Of a stretch of 64,000 bases of DNA, positions 17,721 through 27,464 are shown one piece after another (positions within the stretch are counted from its first letter, which is position 1; each line of letters starts with the position of its first letter). The translations under genes and the position numbers were made by a program. A model generated the notes under the pieces. The model did no database searches. It saw only the letters and a program-made list of their open reading frames with translations, and was not told the origin of the DNA. Source of the DNA: Fen-1273 sp963748405 (GTDB lineage Bacteria; Bacteroidota; Ignavibacteria; UBA10030; UBA6906); contig CAVVIT010000007.1 in assembly GCA_963748405.1 (NCBI GenBank), positions 1 to 64,000 of the forward strand, given 5' to 3'.

Positions 17721-19598
17721 ATGTGTGGAATAGCTGGCATTAAGATGCGCAACGGAAGGCCAAATCGTAACAGCATAGAGAGAATGTGCGCCAGCTTGAT
17801 CCCAAGAGGGCCTGACGAAGGTGGTGTGTTTGAAAATGAGCACATCGCGTTGGGGCATAGACGGCTTTCCATCATTGATTTGGTGTCTGGCAGTCAGCCA
17901 ATGTATAGCCAAGACAAGTCCGTAGTCATAGTATTCAATGGGGAAATCTATAATTATCGCGCATTAAGGTCCGAACTGAAGAACAGAGGTCACGAATTCG
18001 TGACTGAAAGCGATACCGAAGTCCTAATCAATGGTTATGTGGAATTTGGCATTGATGGTTTGGTCAAGAGGATCGAAGGCATGTTTGCCTTCGCAATCTA
18101 TGACGTCAATAAAGATCAATTGCACATAGCCCGTGACAAATTCGGAGAGAAGCCCCTTTACTATCTGAACAATGACGATTCTTTCATGTTTGCCTCCGAG
18201 CTCAAGGCCTTTGATTCGATCGTCCATCCCAAGCAGATCGACTACTTCGGGCTAAACCTCTTTCTGGCCCTAAGCTATATTCCGGCACCGTTTACAATCT
18301 ACAAAGGAATCAACAAACTCGAACCGGGCACATACCTAAGTCTAGGACTTGAAAACAAGGTCATCGCCACTAAGTACTATCTGTTGCTTGATAAAGTATG
18401 TGAATCCCCGCTTCAAAGTGATTTAGAATCGTGCAAATCTGAATTGAGAGTGCTGGTTTCGGAGGCCGTAAAGAACAGAATGATGTCAGATGTCCCTCTG
18501 GGAGCGTTTTTGAGCGGAGGGTTGGATTCGAGCATAGTTTCCACCCTAATGAGCAAATGTACTGACGAGCCCATTAACACCTTCTCGCTTGGGTTTAACG
18601 AAAAGGAGTACGATGAAAGCGAAAGGGCACAAATAGTAGCTGATAAGATCGGGGCAAAGCATACTGTTCATTTTCTCGACTACAATGACGTGGCAAGCTC
18701 AGTAGATGACATCATTAGCTACTTTGATGAACCATTCGGTGACTCATCAGCAATTCCCACCGCCTACATTGCGCAAATAGCAAAACAAACGGTTTCAGTT
18801 GTTCTCACCGGTGATTGTGCGGACGAATTGTTCGGGGGTTATGATAAGTATCTAGCTGAGTCGTACACCAAGTTCTTTCGATCGTTGCCATCGAGTCTCC
18901 AATGGTTATTGCGTAGCTGCATATCACTCATTCCGCACACAAGTGTTACAAATAACATATTACGCAAGGCGAAGAAGGTTATTGCTAATGCCAACCTCAC
19001 CGATTTCGATCTACACTATAATCTAATGTGCTTGGGATTTAATGACGCAGAAAGAGCCCTCCTCCTCAACCCGGCCACATTCGTCGACATTACGCCCCCA
19101 CTAAGGAAGATCCACGATTCGTATACTTCGGCGACTCCGCTGGAAAAAGGGCTCTTTACGGATTTGAATATTGTACTAGAAGGGGACATGCTGGCAAAAG
19201 TTGACAGGATGTGTATGAGGCATTCCTTAGAGACGCGTGTCCCATTTCTCGATTCCAAGGTCGTCGAAGCTGCGTATCGAATTCCAATGAACCTTAAGGT
19301 AAAGGGGAGGATCAAAAAACATATCCTGAGAGAAGCATTCAAGGACATTCTGCCACGCGAGACCTTGGCATTCGGGAAGCGAGGATTTGGTGTTCCCGTT
19401 GACTATTGGCTTAAGAACCAAATTAACGGTGAACTAAGGCGAATGATCGATCCGGAATTCATCGCAAAACAAGACATCTTCAAGTTTGAAGTTTTGAAGA
19501 AGTTGTATGATGAGCATATGAATGGGACGGAAAACCATAAGGGTAAACTATGGAACATCTACGTCTTTCAAAAATGGTATAGAAGAGTAATGATGTGA
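17721..19598 (+). CDS. Asparagine synthase-like glutamine amidotransferase (AsnB type)
   Basis: 625 residues. MCGIAGIKM puts the nucleophilic Cys at position 2 of a class II glutaminase domain (about 1-200). The synthetase half carries the PP-loop LSGGLDSSIV near residue 265, then FSLGFNEKEYDES and VPFLDSKVVE. AsnB-type enzymes in polysaccharide loci, such as WbpS, can amidate a uronic acid to a uronamide instead of making asparagine. With the dehydrogenase at 36682 in the same locus, that role is plausible but inferred. The last four bases overlap the next glycosyltransferase. Confidence 0.85.
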   Translation: MCGIAGIKMRNGRPNRNSIERMCASLIPRGPDEGGVFENEHIALGHRRLSIIDLVSGSQPMYSQDKSVVIVFNGEIYNYRALRSELKNRGHEFVTESDTEVLINGYVEFGIDGLVKRIEGMFAFAIYDVNKDQLHIARDKFGEKPLYYLNNDDSFMFASELKAFDSIVHPKQIDYFGLNLFLALSYIPAPFTIYKGINKLEPGTYLSLGLENKVIATKYYLLLDKVCESPLQSDLESCKSELRVLVSEAVKNRMMSDVPLGAFLSGGLDSSIVSTLMSKCTDEPINTFSLGFNEKEYDESERAQIVADKIGAKHTVHFLDYNDVASSVDDIISYFDEPFGDSSAIPTAYIAQIAKQTVSVVLTGDCADELFGGYDKYLAESYTKFFRSLPSSLQWLLRSCISLIPHTSVTNNILRKAKKVIANANLTDFDLHYNLMCLGFNDAERALLLNPATFVDITPPLRKIHDSYTSATPLEKGLFTDLNIVLEGDMLAKVDRMCMRHSLETRVPFLDSKVVEAAYRIPMNLKVKGRIKKHILREAFKDILPRETLAFGKRGFGVPVDYWLKNQINGELRRMIDPEFIAKQDIFKFEVLKKLYDEHMNGTENHKGKLWNIYVFQKWYRRVMM

Positions 19599-20788
19599 AG
19601 GCAAAAGTGGTTCGAATTACAACGGTTGCAATCTCTCTCCGTGGACTGCTCCGTGGCCAGCTCCGGTTTATGAACCAATACTTTGAAGTCATTGGTATCG
19701 CATCGCCAGGCGCCGAATTGGACGAGGTCCGAACGAGTGAAGGAATCAGAACCTATGCCGTGCCCATGACTAGGACGATTTCCCCTTTCCGGGATCTTAT
19801 TGCTCTAGTTAGATTGGTGAGAATCTTCAGGAGAGAAAGGCCGGATATTGTTCACACACATACTCCCAAGGCAGGTACAATAGGAATGCTTGCTGCTTGG
19901 ATTTGTCGCGTACCGGTTCGAATGCATACTGTAGCGGGCCTCCCTCTTCTTGAGAGAGCAGGCAATGAACGGAGATTATTGAACATAGTGGAGAAGCTCA
20001 CATATAAATTCGCTACGCGAGTATATCCCAATTCATTTGGCTTGATGGAGATCATATTGACAAACGGCTATGCAAAGAGACCTAAGGTCAAGGTGATTGG
20101 TAATGGCAGCTCTAACGGCATTGATGCTGCATCGTATTCACTGTCAGAGGTTTCAGACGACGCTGTAACTCGAACGAACTCATTGTGTGGGATAACTTCC
20201 GGCGATTTCGTATATGTATTTATTGGGCGAGTGGTCAAAGACAAAGGCATTGAAGAGTTGGTATCTGCGTTCACCAAGTTAAACGCCAGGTTTGACAACT
20301 CGTTGCTTGTTGTGATCGGCACGCCAGAGCAAGAACTCAATCCCATAGGCCATTCGACAGATGTGTCGCTAAGAAGTCACCCGCGAATTCGACTCGTGGG
20401 GGAACAGAAGGACGTAAGGCCATTTCTAGCAGTCTCCAAGGTGCTCGTCCTCCCGACATACCGCGAGGGGCTGCCAAACGTGCCCATGCAAGCTTGTGCA
20501 ATGGGCATTCCATGTATCGTGACCAATGTGAACGGCTGTAACGAAATCATTCAACACGAGCACAACGGACTGATAGTCCGTGCGAAGGACACGAATGATC
20601 TGCACAGCGCAATGGAACGGATCATGATAGATAGGGAACTCTACGAAGGGCTTGCCTCGAACGCACGTGAGAGCGTATGTACGCGCTATGAGCAGAAGAA
20701 CCTATGGAGATGCATCAAAGCTGAGTACGATGAGTACCTTGAGAATATGAACGGTTTCCGCTCGATGCGTATACACTTAGGAACATGA
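19595..20788 (+). CDS. GT4 family glycosyltransferase
   Basis: 397 residues, GT-B. The N-domain has PDIVHTHTPKAGTIGMLAAW, a signature of the capsular GT4 subgroup that includes PglA/WcfI-like enzymes. The C-domain has VFIGRVVKDKGIEELV and PTYREGLPNVPMQACAMG with the donor-site Glu. GTG start at 19595 overlaps the AsnB-like stop (GTGA), indicating translational coupling. Subgroup and context suggest it may use a HexNAc-type donor, but specificity cannot be read from sequence. Confidence 0.85.
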   Translation: MKAKVVRITTVAISLRGLLRGQLRFMNQYFEVIGIASPGAELDEVRTSEGIRTYAVPMTRTISPFRDLIALVRLVRIFRRERPDIVHTHTPKAGTIGMLAAWICRVPVRMHTVAGLPLLERAGNERRLLNIVEKLTYKFATRVYPNSFGLMEIILTNGYAKRPKVKVIGNGSSNGIDAASYSLSEVSDDAVTRTNSLCGITSGDFVYVFIGRVVKDKGIEELVSAFTKLNARFDNSLLVVIGTPEQELNPIGHSTDVSLRSHPRIRLVGEQKDVRPFLAVSKVLVLPTYREGLPNVPMQACAMGIPCIVTNVNGCNEIIQHEHNGLIVRAKDTNDLHSAMERIMIDRELYEGLASNARESVCTRYEQKNLWRCIKAEYDEYLENMNGFRSMRIHLGT

Positions 20789-20981
20789 GCAAAGGGAGGA
20801 AAGGTGTTTGCAATCCCGTGGAAGATATAGCATCCGGGTGCTACGGAGCGTGAATTGATGTGACCATCGGCTCTTTGTGTGCGGCAAACAATGAACTGTT
20901 GCCATATACTCAAATGCGTCAAATGTCGATGGCGCGAAGTAGTTTCCCTCTCGTTCAGATAACAACTCTCGAAGGACTTCA

Positions 20982-21920
20982 ATGCACATTCTCGTAACTG
21001 GTGGTGCTGGATTCATCGGATCGAACATAGTTGAGGAACTAATTCGTCAGGGGCATCAAGTGCGGGTGTTGGATAACTTCCTCACCGGTCACAGAGTGAA
21101 TCTTTCTGGTCAGAATGGCTTGGCTGAAATAATCGACGGAGATGTGCGACTTTACCATGTAGTTCGCGCGGCAGTGGAAGGTATGGAAGTGATTCTGCAC
21201 GAAGCAGCACTACCTTCAGTCCCGAGATCGGTGAAGGATCCCATATCCTCGAATGACATCAATGTATGTGGGACTCTCAATGTATTGCACGCCGCCAAGG
21301 AGGCCAAAGTCAAACGAGTTGTGTATGCTTCTTCTTCATCAATTTACGGTGATAATCCTGATCTTCCCAAGCACGAGTTGATGGTGCCAAACCCGCTCTC
21401 TCCCTATGCAGTCTCGAAACTTGCGGCCGAACACTACTGCAAGGTGTTCTGGGGCATGTACGGCTTACCAACAGTTGCGTTGCGCTATTTTAACGTGTTT
21501 GGTCCGAGGCAAGATCCCACTTCGCAGTACTCAGCCGTTATTCCGAAATTCATACAAGCAATGTTATCAGGTCTTAGTCCCACCATTTACGGTGATGGGG
21601 AGCAGACCAGAGACTTTACGTATGTTTCCAATGTCGTGGACGCAAATATCCTTGCAGCCACCGTTGAGTGTACTTTTGGAGGAGCGATGAACTGTGCTGG
21701 CCATGATCGAATATCATTGAATCGACTTGTTACTGAGATCAATTCTATTCTTGGAACTTCCTTGGTGCCGAAATACGAGAGTGCCCGACCGGGAGATATT
21801 AAGCATTCATTTGCCGCGATCGAGAAGGCAGAGAAGGAGATTGGGTATTCTCCAGGAGTACCGTTCCAGCTTGGGCTCGCTAAGACAGTCGAGTGGTATG
21901 CCCGTAACACCAAAAGATAA
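20982..21920 (+). CDS. NAD-dependent sugar epimerase (UDP-GlcNAc/GalNAc 4-epimerase type)
   Basis: 312 residues, extended SDR. VTGGAGFIGSNIVEEL binds the dinucleotide; YASSSSIYGD and the catalytic YAVSKLAAE (Tyr-x3-Lys) follow, then YFNVFGPRQDP. This spacing fits UDP-hexose or UDP-HexNAc 4-epimerases such as WbpP or GalE. AAGGA lies seven bases before ATG 20982. It would supply UDP-GalNAc or, with the dehydrogenase at 36682, UDP-GalNAcA. The 193-bp gap before the gene shows no other feature. Confidence 0.8.
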   Translation: MHILVTGGAGFIGSNIVEELIRQGHQVRVLDNFLTGHRVNLSGQNGLAEIIDGDVRLYHVVRAAVEGMEVILHEAALPSVPRSVKDPISSNDINVCGTLNVLHAAKEAKVKRVVYASSSSIYGDNPDLPKHELMVPNPLSPYAVSKLAAEHYCKVFWGMYGLPTVALRYFNVFGPRQDPTSQYSAVIPKFIQAMLSGLSPTIYGDGEQTRDFTYVSNVVDANILAATVECTFGGAMNCAGHDRISLNRLVTEINSILGTSLVPKYESARPGDIKHSFAAIEKAEKEIGYSPGVPFQLGLAKTVEWYARNTKR

Positions 21921-22008
21921 GCTGAATGTTGGAGACGTCTACGGGGAAGAAGTCGCTCTATGGGTTAATCATCTCAACGTAGTCCCCTGGTGGATTGGTT
22001 AACCACTT

Positions 22009-22674
22009 ATGAATAGGAAAGTCATACACCGACGCGGTATCTATGCACGCCACGTTAAGCGAACTCTGGATCTTGCGGGTGCTCTTCTTGTCCTTTCTTG
22101 TATATGGCCACTACTTCTACTTCTCTATGTCGTTCTACGGGTGACAATCGGGGCGCCGGTGATCTTTAAACAGAAGCGTCCCGGTTATCTCGGAGAACTG
22201 TTTGAGATGTACAAACTGAGAACGATGACGAATGTGCGAGATGCGGACGGCTCACTTCTTCCAGACGAGATGAGAATCACCCGAATTGGCATGCTTGTGA
22301 GAAGCTACAGTTTGGACGAGCTGCCGGAGATTATCAATGTCCTCAAAGGAGATATGAGTTTTGTCGGCCCTCGCCCCCTTATGACGAAGTATCTTCAACG
22401 GTATACCCCGGAACAGGCTCGCCGACACAAAGCCATGCCCGGAATCACAGGGTGGGCTCAGATTAACGGCCGAAATAGTCTGACGTGGGAGGAGAAATTC
22501 GCCCTCGACGTGTGGTACGTGGACCATCAGAGTGTTCTGCTTGATCTCCGGATCCTGGTGGTAACCTTGTGGAAGGTCATCCGACGACAAGGTATAAGCG
22601 AAAAAGGTTATGTCGCCGCGTCTGAGTTTATGGGCACTCAACAAGAGAACTCTCGCGATCCAGGAAAGCCATAG
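22009..22674 (+). CDS. PglC-like initiating sugar phosphotransferase
   Basis: 221 residues, the short form without extra N-terminal membrane spans. One hydrophobic segment (LAGALLVLSCIWPLLLLLYV) precedes KQKRPGYLGELFEMYKLRTM, SYSLDELPEIINVLKGDMS and VGPRPL, the catalytic core of monotopic phosphoglycosyl transferases including the Asp-Glu pair. Such enzymes move a sugar-1-phosphate from a UDP-sugar to undecaprenyl phosphate and start the repeat unit. With PglE-, PglF- and PglD-like genes downstream, the likely first sugar is a bacillosamine-type diacetamido sugar. Confidence 0.88.
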   Translation: MNRKVIHRRGIYARHVKRTLDLAGALLVLSCIWPLLLLLYVVLRVTIGAPVIFKQKRPGYLGELFEMYKLRTMTNVRDADGSLLPDEMRITRIGMLVRSYSLDELPEIINVLKGDMSFVGPRPLMTKYLQRYTPEQARRHKAMPGITGWAQINGRNSLTWEEKFALDVWYVDHQSVLLDLRILVVTLWKVIRRQGISEKGYVAASEFMGTQQENSRDPGKP

Positions 22675-22923
22675 AGCTTGTTGGATTACAGGGGGGGCAG
22701 TTTGTACCGTAATGTGCCCGGACTCCGGGTTCTCCGGATAGCTCGACGCACAATTCGTTTGTCGCAAGGTCTAATCGGAAGATAGAGCCAATTCGATGTT
22801 CGGCCTCCGTCGAGGGTCACAAAGACGAAATCACTCCCTGATCTCCGGTCGAACTCTGTGTCGTCCATGAACACAAAAGCACCGGTCGTTATCCCAGATG
22901 CTGACTGCTGAATCGCAAATACT

Positions 22924-24063
22924 ATGCCAATTCTAGCATCCCATCACTTCATTGAGCAGGGGTCTGATTTTCATTTGTTCGACAATTATGAACTTGGTGA
23001 ACCAGCCACATGTCCTTGGGATGGCGCAAGCGTATTCGTTGGAACAGGCCGTGACGCCCTGAAATCGATTCTGAAGCTGGGCATGAAATCCCAGAAATGG
23101 AAACGGCTCTGGGTTCCGTCATATTTCTGTCAGACCGTTGTCCGATCGATTTTAGAAACGGGCATTGCAGTGGATTGTTACAATTCCTGGCGTCCGGGGG
23201 TCATGGGAAGCAATGATGGCCCGTGTACGATTGGGGGCGATGTTGTGCTGGTTGTGAATCACTTTGGTTTGAGTTCAAAAAGCAATATGAACTTAGCACA
23301 AGGTAGCCCTGCAGCTATCATCGAGGATCACACTCACGACCCTTGGTCTGGTTGGGCGCATAAGAGCCGGGCCGATTATTGCATTTCGTCACTACGAAAG
23401 GTTCTGCCTATTCCGGACGGTGCAGTCCTCTGGTCGCCCCTGAATTTGGATCTTCCTGCCTGCCCAAAGCTCGATGAAGCGCATCGCTTGGCCGTAGAAC
23501 GGAAGCTCGAATCGATGAAGCTGAAACAACGATATCTACAGGGAGAACTCGCAAACAAATCAGCGTATCTCGCCCTTGCAAAGTCTGGAGAAGGAGCTTT
23601 TTCCAGGGGTGAGGTGTCAGCGATATCTCCGTGGTCGGCCGAAAGAATTGGCAGCTTTCCAGTCGCCAAGTGGAGAAATGTCAGGAAACTCAATCATCGT
23701 GCACTTTGTCAAGGCATATGCTCTCTATCCGGCATCCGCGTTCTGCGAGCACCTCAGAGCTCGGATACGGTGCCCTTTTCATGCATCCTCATCTTCGATA
23801 GCGCCAAGCGTACGGAGTATCTACGAACGGAGTTGATACGGGCGAGAATTTACCCGGCCATTCTTTGGCCAATGGATGATCCAGCAACACGTGGTGTCTC
23901 CCAAGAAGATGTAGACACCAGCAGGAGAATGCTCTCACTCCACTGTGATATGCGGTACTCTCAAAGTGACATGGCCTATTTGGGGGAGACAATTCGCACA
24001 CTGAACGATACCTTTGAAAGTCTGATTCGCAACAAGCCGGCTGATCCTACACTAGGAAGGTAG
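22924..24063 (+). CDS. DegT/DnrJ-like PLP-fold protein, divergent
   Basis: 379 residues. VFVGTGRDALKSILKLG and RLWVPSYFCQTVVRSIL resemble the start of the fold-type I aminotransferase domain in DegT/DnrJ/EryC1 enzymes. AAIIEDHTHDPWSG corresponds to the aspartate that contacts the cofactor, and ISSLRKVLPIPDGAVLW to the lysine loop. It is clearly more divergent than the PglE-like enzyme at 27465, so substrate and even aminotransfer activity are open. The FemAB-PglD fusion gene follows after 49 bp, suggesting the two act on the same product. Confidence 0.55.
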   Translation: MPILASHHFIEQGSDFHLFDNYELGEPATCPWDGASVFVGTGRDALKSILKLGMKSQKWKRLWVPSYFCQTVVRSILETGIAVDCYNSWRPGVMGSNDGPCTIGGDVVLVVNHFGLSSKSNMNLAQGSPAAIIEDHTHDPWSGWAHKSRADYCISSLRKVLPIPDGAVLWSPLNLDLPACPKLDEAHRLAVERKLESMKLKQRYLQGELANKSAYLALAKSGEGAFSRGEVSAISPWSAERIGSFPVAKWRNVRKLNHRALCQGICSLSGIRVLRAPQSSDTVPFSCILIFDSAKRTEYLRTELIRARIYPAILWPMDDPATRGVSQEDVDTSRRMLSLHCDMRYSQSDMAYLGETIRTLNDTFESLIRNKPADPTLGR

Positions 24064-24112
24064 TTCATCGGCAAATACAAGAGATGATAGGAAAGCGAGA
24101 AAGTGGAGTAAA

Positions 24113-26023
24113 ATGACTGCATCCGGATTTCTCACACTCGAATCTGTGCATCCATATTCATGGCTTGAGTTGATAAAGAAATGCGATTCATACGACGTAT
24201 ATCACTTGCCGTTTTACCATTCACTTTCCCGTTCTCTAGGAGAAGGCGAACCCGTCCTCTTCTACTTCCAAGAGAATGAACATGTAATCTGCTTGCCGCT
24301 CTTGCTTCGGCCGGTCGACCTAGTCGATGGCTTACGGGATTTGGGACACGGATTCAAGGACGCGACTTCTGTTTATGGGTATGTTGGCCCGGCCATGACA
24401 GGGCGCGAGATCCCTAATGATATTGTCAAGAATTTTCAGAATGCCCTTTTGGCGGGCCTCAGAGAAATGAACGTCGTGGATGTGTTCACGCGTTTGCATC
24501 CTGTACTGCAAAACCAGTTCATTCTCCACGGACTCGGAGACTGTAATCAAGAAGGATATACGGTTTCGATTGACACATCACTTCCTCTCGATGAACAATG
24601 CCGCCAGTACAGACGGAATCACAAAGTCAATATAAAGAAACTCCATGAACTTGGAATCAGTTGTCGTGAGACAAATGCTCGAGGAGATATCAGTGCCTTC
24701 ATTGAGATATATGACCAAGCCATGAAACGGGTGGGAGCTCCAAGCTCCTATTTTTTCCCCCCTTCTTGGTATGAGGGGTTTCTCAGATCTGATGAAGCAG
24801 TGACGAGGCTGTTCTTGTGTGAAATGGAAGGCAAACCGATATGTGGCGGACTCATTGCGATGTGTGAAGGATTCGTGGAACTGCATCTGGCTGGCGTTGC
24901 GAACGACTATGTTAGACTCTCGCCATTGAAACTCCTTTTTGATGCCGTACGCACGTGGTCAGTCGAACATGGTGGACGTGTGCTACATCTTGGCGGTGGA
25001 ATTGGCGCTAAGGCCGATTCGCTCTATGAATTCAAATCCGGTTTTTCGAGAAGACGCCATATGTTTCAAACGTGGCGATGGATTCTCGACCAATCCACGT
25101 ACGACCGACTGGTCGAGGCAAAGACAGCGTTCGAGCGAACAAACAGGATCTCCACACTTGAGGGATTCTTTCCAAAGTATCGAACGCCAGTTATCATGCA
25201 AAAGTTGCCTTTAGACTCCACGGAGGTAGATGCTGTCGTGACGTACCAGGGGCGACCTCAAGCGGAGGCTAAGGGAGAATCGAAGGAAGTGCAAGCCGGC
25301 AAACTCGAGACAGGGAATCACAATGTGACGATCCGGAGCATGGAAGACAGAAGTTCAACGCCACGTTACGTTCAACAAGGGTCAAGACTACGAATTCTGA
25401 TTTTGGGTGGCGGTGGTCACGCTCGAGTAATTGCCGATGCGATTCTTACGCGAGCGGCGAAGCACGAAGGGCTCGACGTTGTGGGGTTCCTAGATGATGA
25501 TCCGCTTTTGTTGAACAAGCATATTCTAGGCAAATTGGTATTGGGCAAGCTATCAGATTTGCGGAATAATCCTCATGATGCGGTTGTAGTTGGAATCGGT
25601 GACAATGATATTCGTCGACGACTATTTGATGAGCTTTCACGACAGGGCGAGAATCACGCTACTGTTATTCACCCTCGTGCGACAGTTGCCAGGGATGTTA
25701 AGTTGGGTAGAGGAACAGTTGTTTTCGCCGGCGTTGTCGTGAATACCGGCTCCAAAATCGGAGACAACGTCATACTCAACACGGGCTGCACCATCGACCA
25801 CGAATGTGAAATCAAGTCGCATTCCCATATTTGCCCCGGTGCTCATCTGGGGGGAACTGTTCGCATTGGTGAGGGAGCGTTTATCGGAATCGGGAGTACG
25901 ATTCTCCATAACAAAAGCGTAGGGGACTGGGCGGTTGTAGGGGGAGGTGGCGTAGTAATTAGGGACGTTCCGCCTCGAACAACCGTGGTGGGTGTGCCTG
26001 CGAAAGCACTGGCAAAGAAATGA
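24113..26023 (+). CDS. Fusion of FemAB/GNAT-like acyltransferase and PglD/NeuD-type sugar acetyltransferase
   Basis: 636 residues in two parts. Residues ~1-360 form a FemAB/BioF2-like GNAT tandem: YRRNHKVNIKKLHELGISC, FLCEMEGKPICGGLIAM, ELHLAGVANDYVRLSP, LYEFKSGFSRR. A charged linker leads to residue ~426, where LILGGGGHARVIADAIL and VGFLDDDPLLL begin a NeuD/PglD Rossmann segment, followed by left-handed beta-helix hexapeptides and VVGVPAKALAKK. PglD enzymes N-acetylate UDP-4-amino sugars; FemAB-like domains transfer aminoacyl or acyl groups. The fusion suggests two successive acylations of one amino sugar. GGAG precedes ATG 24113. A separate PglD-like gene lies at 31510. Confidence 0.8.
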   Translation: MTASGFLTLESVHPYSWLELIKKCDSYDVYHLPFYHSLSRSLGEGEPVLFYFQENEHVICLPLLLRPVDLVDGLRDLGHGFKDATSVYGYVGPAMTGREIPNDIVKNFQNALLAGLREMNVVDVFTRLHPVLQNQFILHGLGDCNQEGYTVSIDTSLPLDEQCRQYRRNHKVNIKKLHELGISCRETNARGDISAFIEIYDQAMKRVGAPSSYFFPPSWYEGFLRSDEAVTRLFLCEMEGKPICGGLIAMCEGFVELHLAGVANDYVRLSPLKLLFDAVRTWSVEHGGRVLHLGGGIGAKADSLYEFKSGFSRRRHMFQTWRWILDQSTYDRLVEAKTAFERTNRISTLEGFFPKYRTPVIMQKLPLDSTEVDAVVTYQGRPQAEAKGESKEVQAGKLETGNHNVTIRSMEDRSSTPRYVQQGSRLRILILGGGGHARVIADAILTRAAKHEGLDVVGFLDDDPLLLNKHILGKLVLGKLSDLRNNPHDAVVVGIGDNDIRRRLFDELSRQGENHATVIHPRATVARDVKLGRGTVVFAGVVVNTGSKIGDNVILNTGCTIDHECEIKSHSHICPGAHLGGTVRIGEGAFIGIGSTILHNKSVGDWAVVGGGGVVIRDVPPRTTVVGVPAKALAKK

Positions 26024-26103
26024 GCGGGCCTTGGGTAGGGATGGAGCCCATTTGGGGATTGTTGTCTCGAACGCACTAGGATGCTCAAAATGCACAACTC
26101 AAT

Positions 26104-26112
26104 ACGGACAGT
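26104..26112 (+). repeat. Target-site duplication, left (ACGGACAGT)
   Basis: The nine bases directly left of the IS4-like element are repeated directly right of it at 27456-27464. The length is typical for IS4-group elements. Confidence 0.9.
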
Positions 26113-27455
26113 CAGTACTGTCCGGTTAAGCGTTTTGGGTTTTGCTCTAAGTTCTTTGACATAGAAAGCTTAGACGGTTTTTGCCTTGTAATCGATTTCA
26201 ACTCCATCGTATCTTGGCGGTGAGGATTTCTTTCCTAGTCACCACTTTTTCAAGGTCGATGGCATGCATCTTGGTAGAACCGTCTTTTCGCAGCTGATGG
26301 ACTTCGTCCCGCGTCAGGAGTTCCGTCAGATCGTCAAACGCTACAAAGGCGAGCATCGCGTGCGGCGTTTCTCCTGTTGGGACCAGTTCCTCTCGATGCT
26401 CTTTGCCCAACTGACCTACCGTGAGAGTCTCCGCGACATCGAGACCTGTTTGCGCTCATTGGGACCAAAACTCTATCACGTTGGCATTCGCGCGCAGGTC
26501 TCACGCTCCACTCTTGCCGATGCTAACGAGAGCCGACCGTGGCAGATTTACCGGGACATGGCTCTCGGCCTCATTGCCAGGGCCAGAGTGCTGTACCACG
26601 ATGATCGGTTCCTGGCAGAGATCGAGACGGCGGTGTATGCCTTGGATGCGACGGTCATCGATCTCTGCCTCAAGCTCTTTCCTTGGGCAACGGCTGCACA
26701 CAACAAGAAGACGACTGCTGGCCTTAAGCTTCACACGCAGTTGGATATCCAGTCACATCTGCCTGTGTTTGCGTGGGTTTCTGAGGCTGCCTGGCACGAA
26801 GTCCACGTCATGGATGAGATCCTCTTCGAGCCTGGCGCCTTCTACGTGATGGACCGTGGCTACATGGACTTCGCCCGTTTGAAGAAAATTGACAATGCCG
26901 GCGCGTTCTTTGTGATCCGGGGGAAGAAAGGACTCCGCTTTCTCCGGGTCGCCTCAGCCGCAGTCGACAAAGCGTGGGGCGTGAGAGTCGATCAGACGAT
27001 CCGTCTGGTGATCGAGCGATCGGTCGAAGGCTATCCCGATTGTCTGCGTCGGATTCGGTACTTTGACATGGACAAAGAGCGCTCGTTCATTTTTCTGACA
27101 AACAACTTTGTGCTGGACCCCTTGACGATTGCTCAACTCTACCATTCGCGGTGGAAAGTCGAACTCTTTTTCAAATGGATCAAACAGCACCTGCGCATTA
27201 AGGCCTTCTACGGCACCACGCGCAACGCGGTCAACACACAGGTCTGGATTGCCTTCACGATTTTTGTCCTTGTGGCAATCGTTAAGAAGGAACTCAAACT
27301 CGACATGTCGATTTACTCAATTCTCCAAATTCTGAGCGTCACCCTCTTCGAGAAAGAGCCCATAGATAAAGTACTTACAGACAATCAGGGCCTGATCTCG
27401 ACCGTCGGTGACCCTAACCAGTTGATACTATTCCACTTTTAACCGGACAGTACTG
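26113..27455 (+). mobile_element. IS4-like insertion sequence, complete
   Basis: 1343 bp with 17-bp terminal inverted repeats: CAGTACTGTCCGGTTAA at 26113-26129 and its exact complement at 27439-27455. It is flanked by the 9-bp duplication ACGGACAGT. The right-hand duplication ends one base before the ATG of the PglE-like gene, so the element has separated that gene from everything more than nine bases upstream. Confidence 0.95.
26264..27442 (+). CDS. IS4 family DDE transposase
   Basis: 392 residues, intact. The N-terminal FSCWDQFLSMLFAQLTYRES is the usual IS4 DNA-binding segment. The catalytic triad regions are YALDATVIDLCL, FYVMDRGYMDF and YHSRWKVELFFKWIKQ, the last showing the IS4 Y-(2)R-(3)E-(6)K signature exactly. 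It runs in the same direction as the surrounding polysaccharide genes, so read-through from or into the element is possible. Confidence 0.95.
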   Translation: MHLGRTVFSQLMDFVPRQEFRQIVKRYKGEHRVRRFSCWDQFLSMLFAQLTYRESLRDIETCLRSLGPKLYHVGIRAQVSRSTLADANESRPWQIYRDMALGLIARARVLYHDDRFLAEIETAVYALDATVIDLCLKLFPWATAAHNKKTTAGLKLHTQLDIQSHLPVFAWVSEAAWHEVHVMDEILFEPGAFYVMDRGYMDFARLKKIDNAGAFFVIRGKKGLRFLRVASAAVDKAWGVRVDQTIRLVIERSVEGYPDCLRRIRYFDMDKERSFIFLTNNFVLDPLTIAQLYHSRWKVELFFKWIKQHLRIKAFYGTTRNAVNTQVWIAFTIFVLVAIVKKELKLDMSIYSILQILSVTLFEKEPIDKVLTDNQGLISTVGDPNQLILFHF

Positions 27456-27464
27456 ACGGACAGT

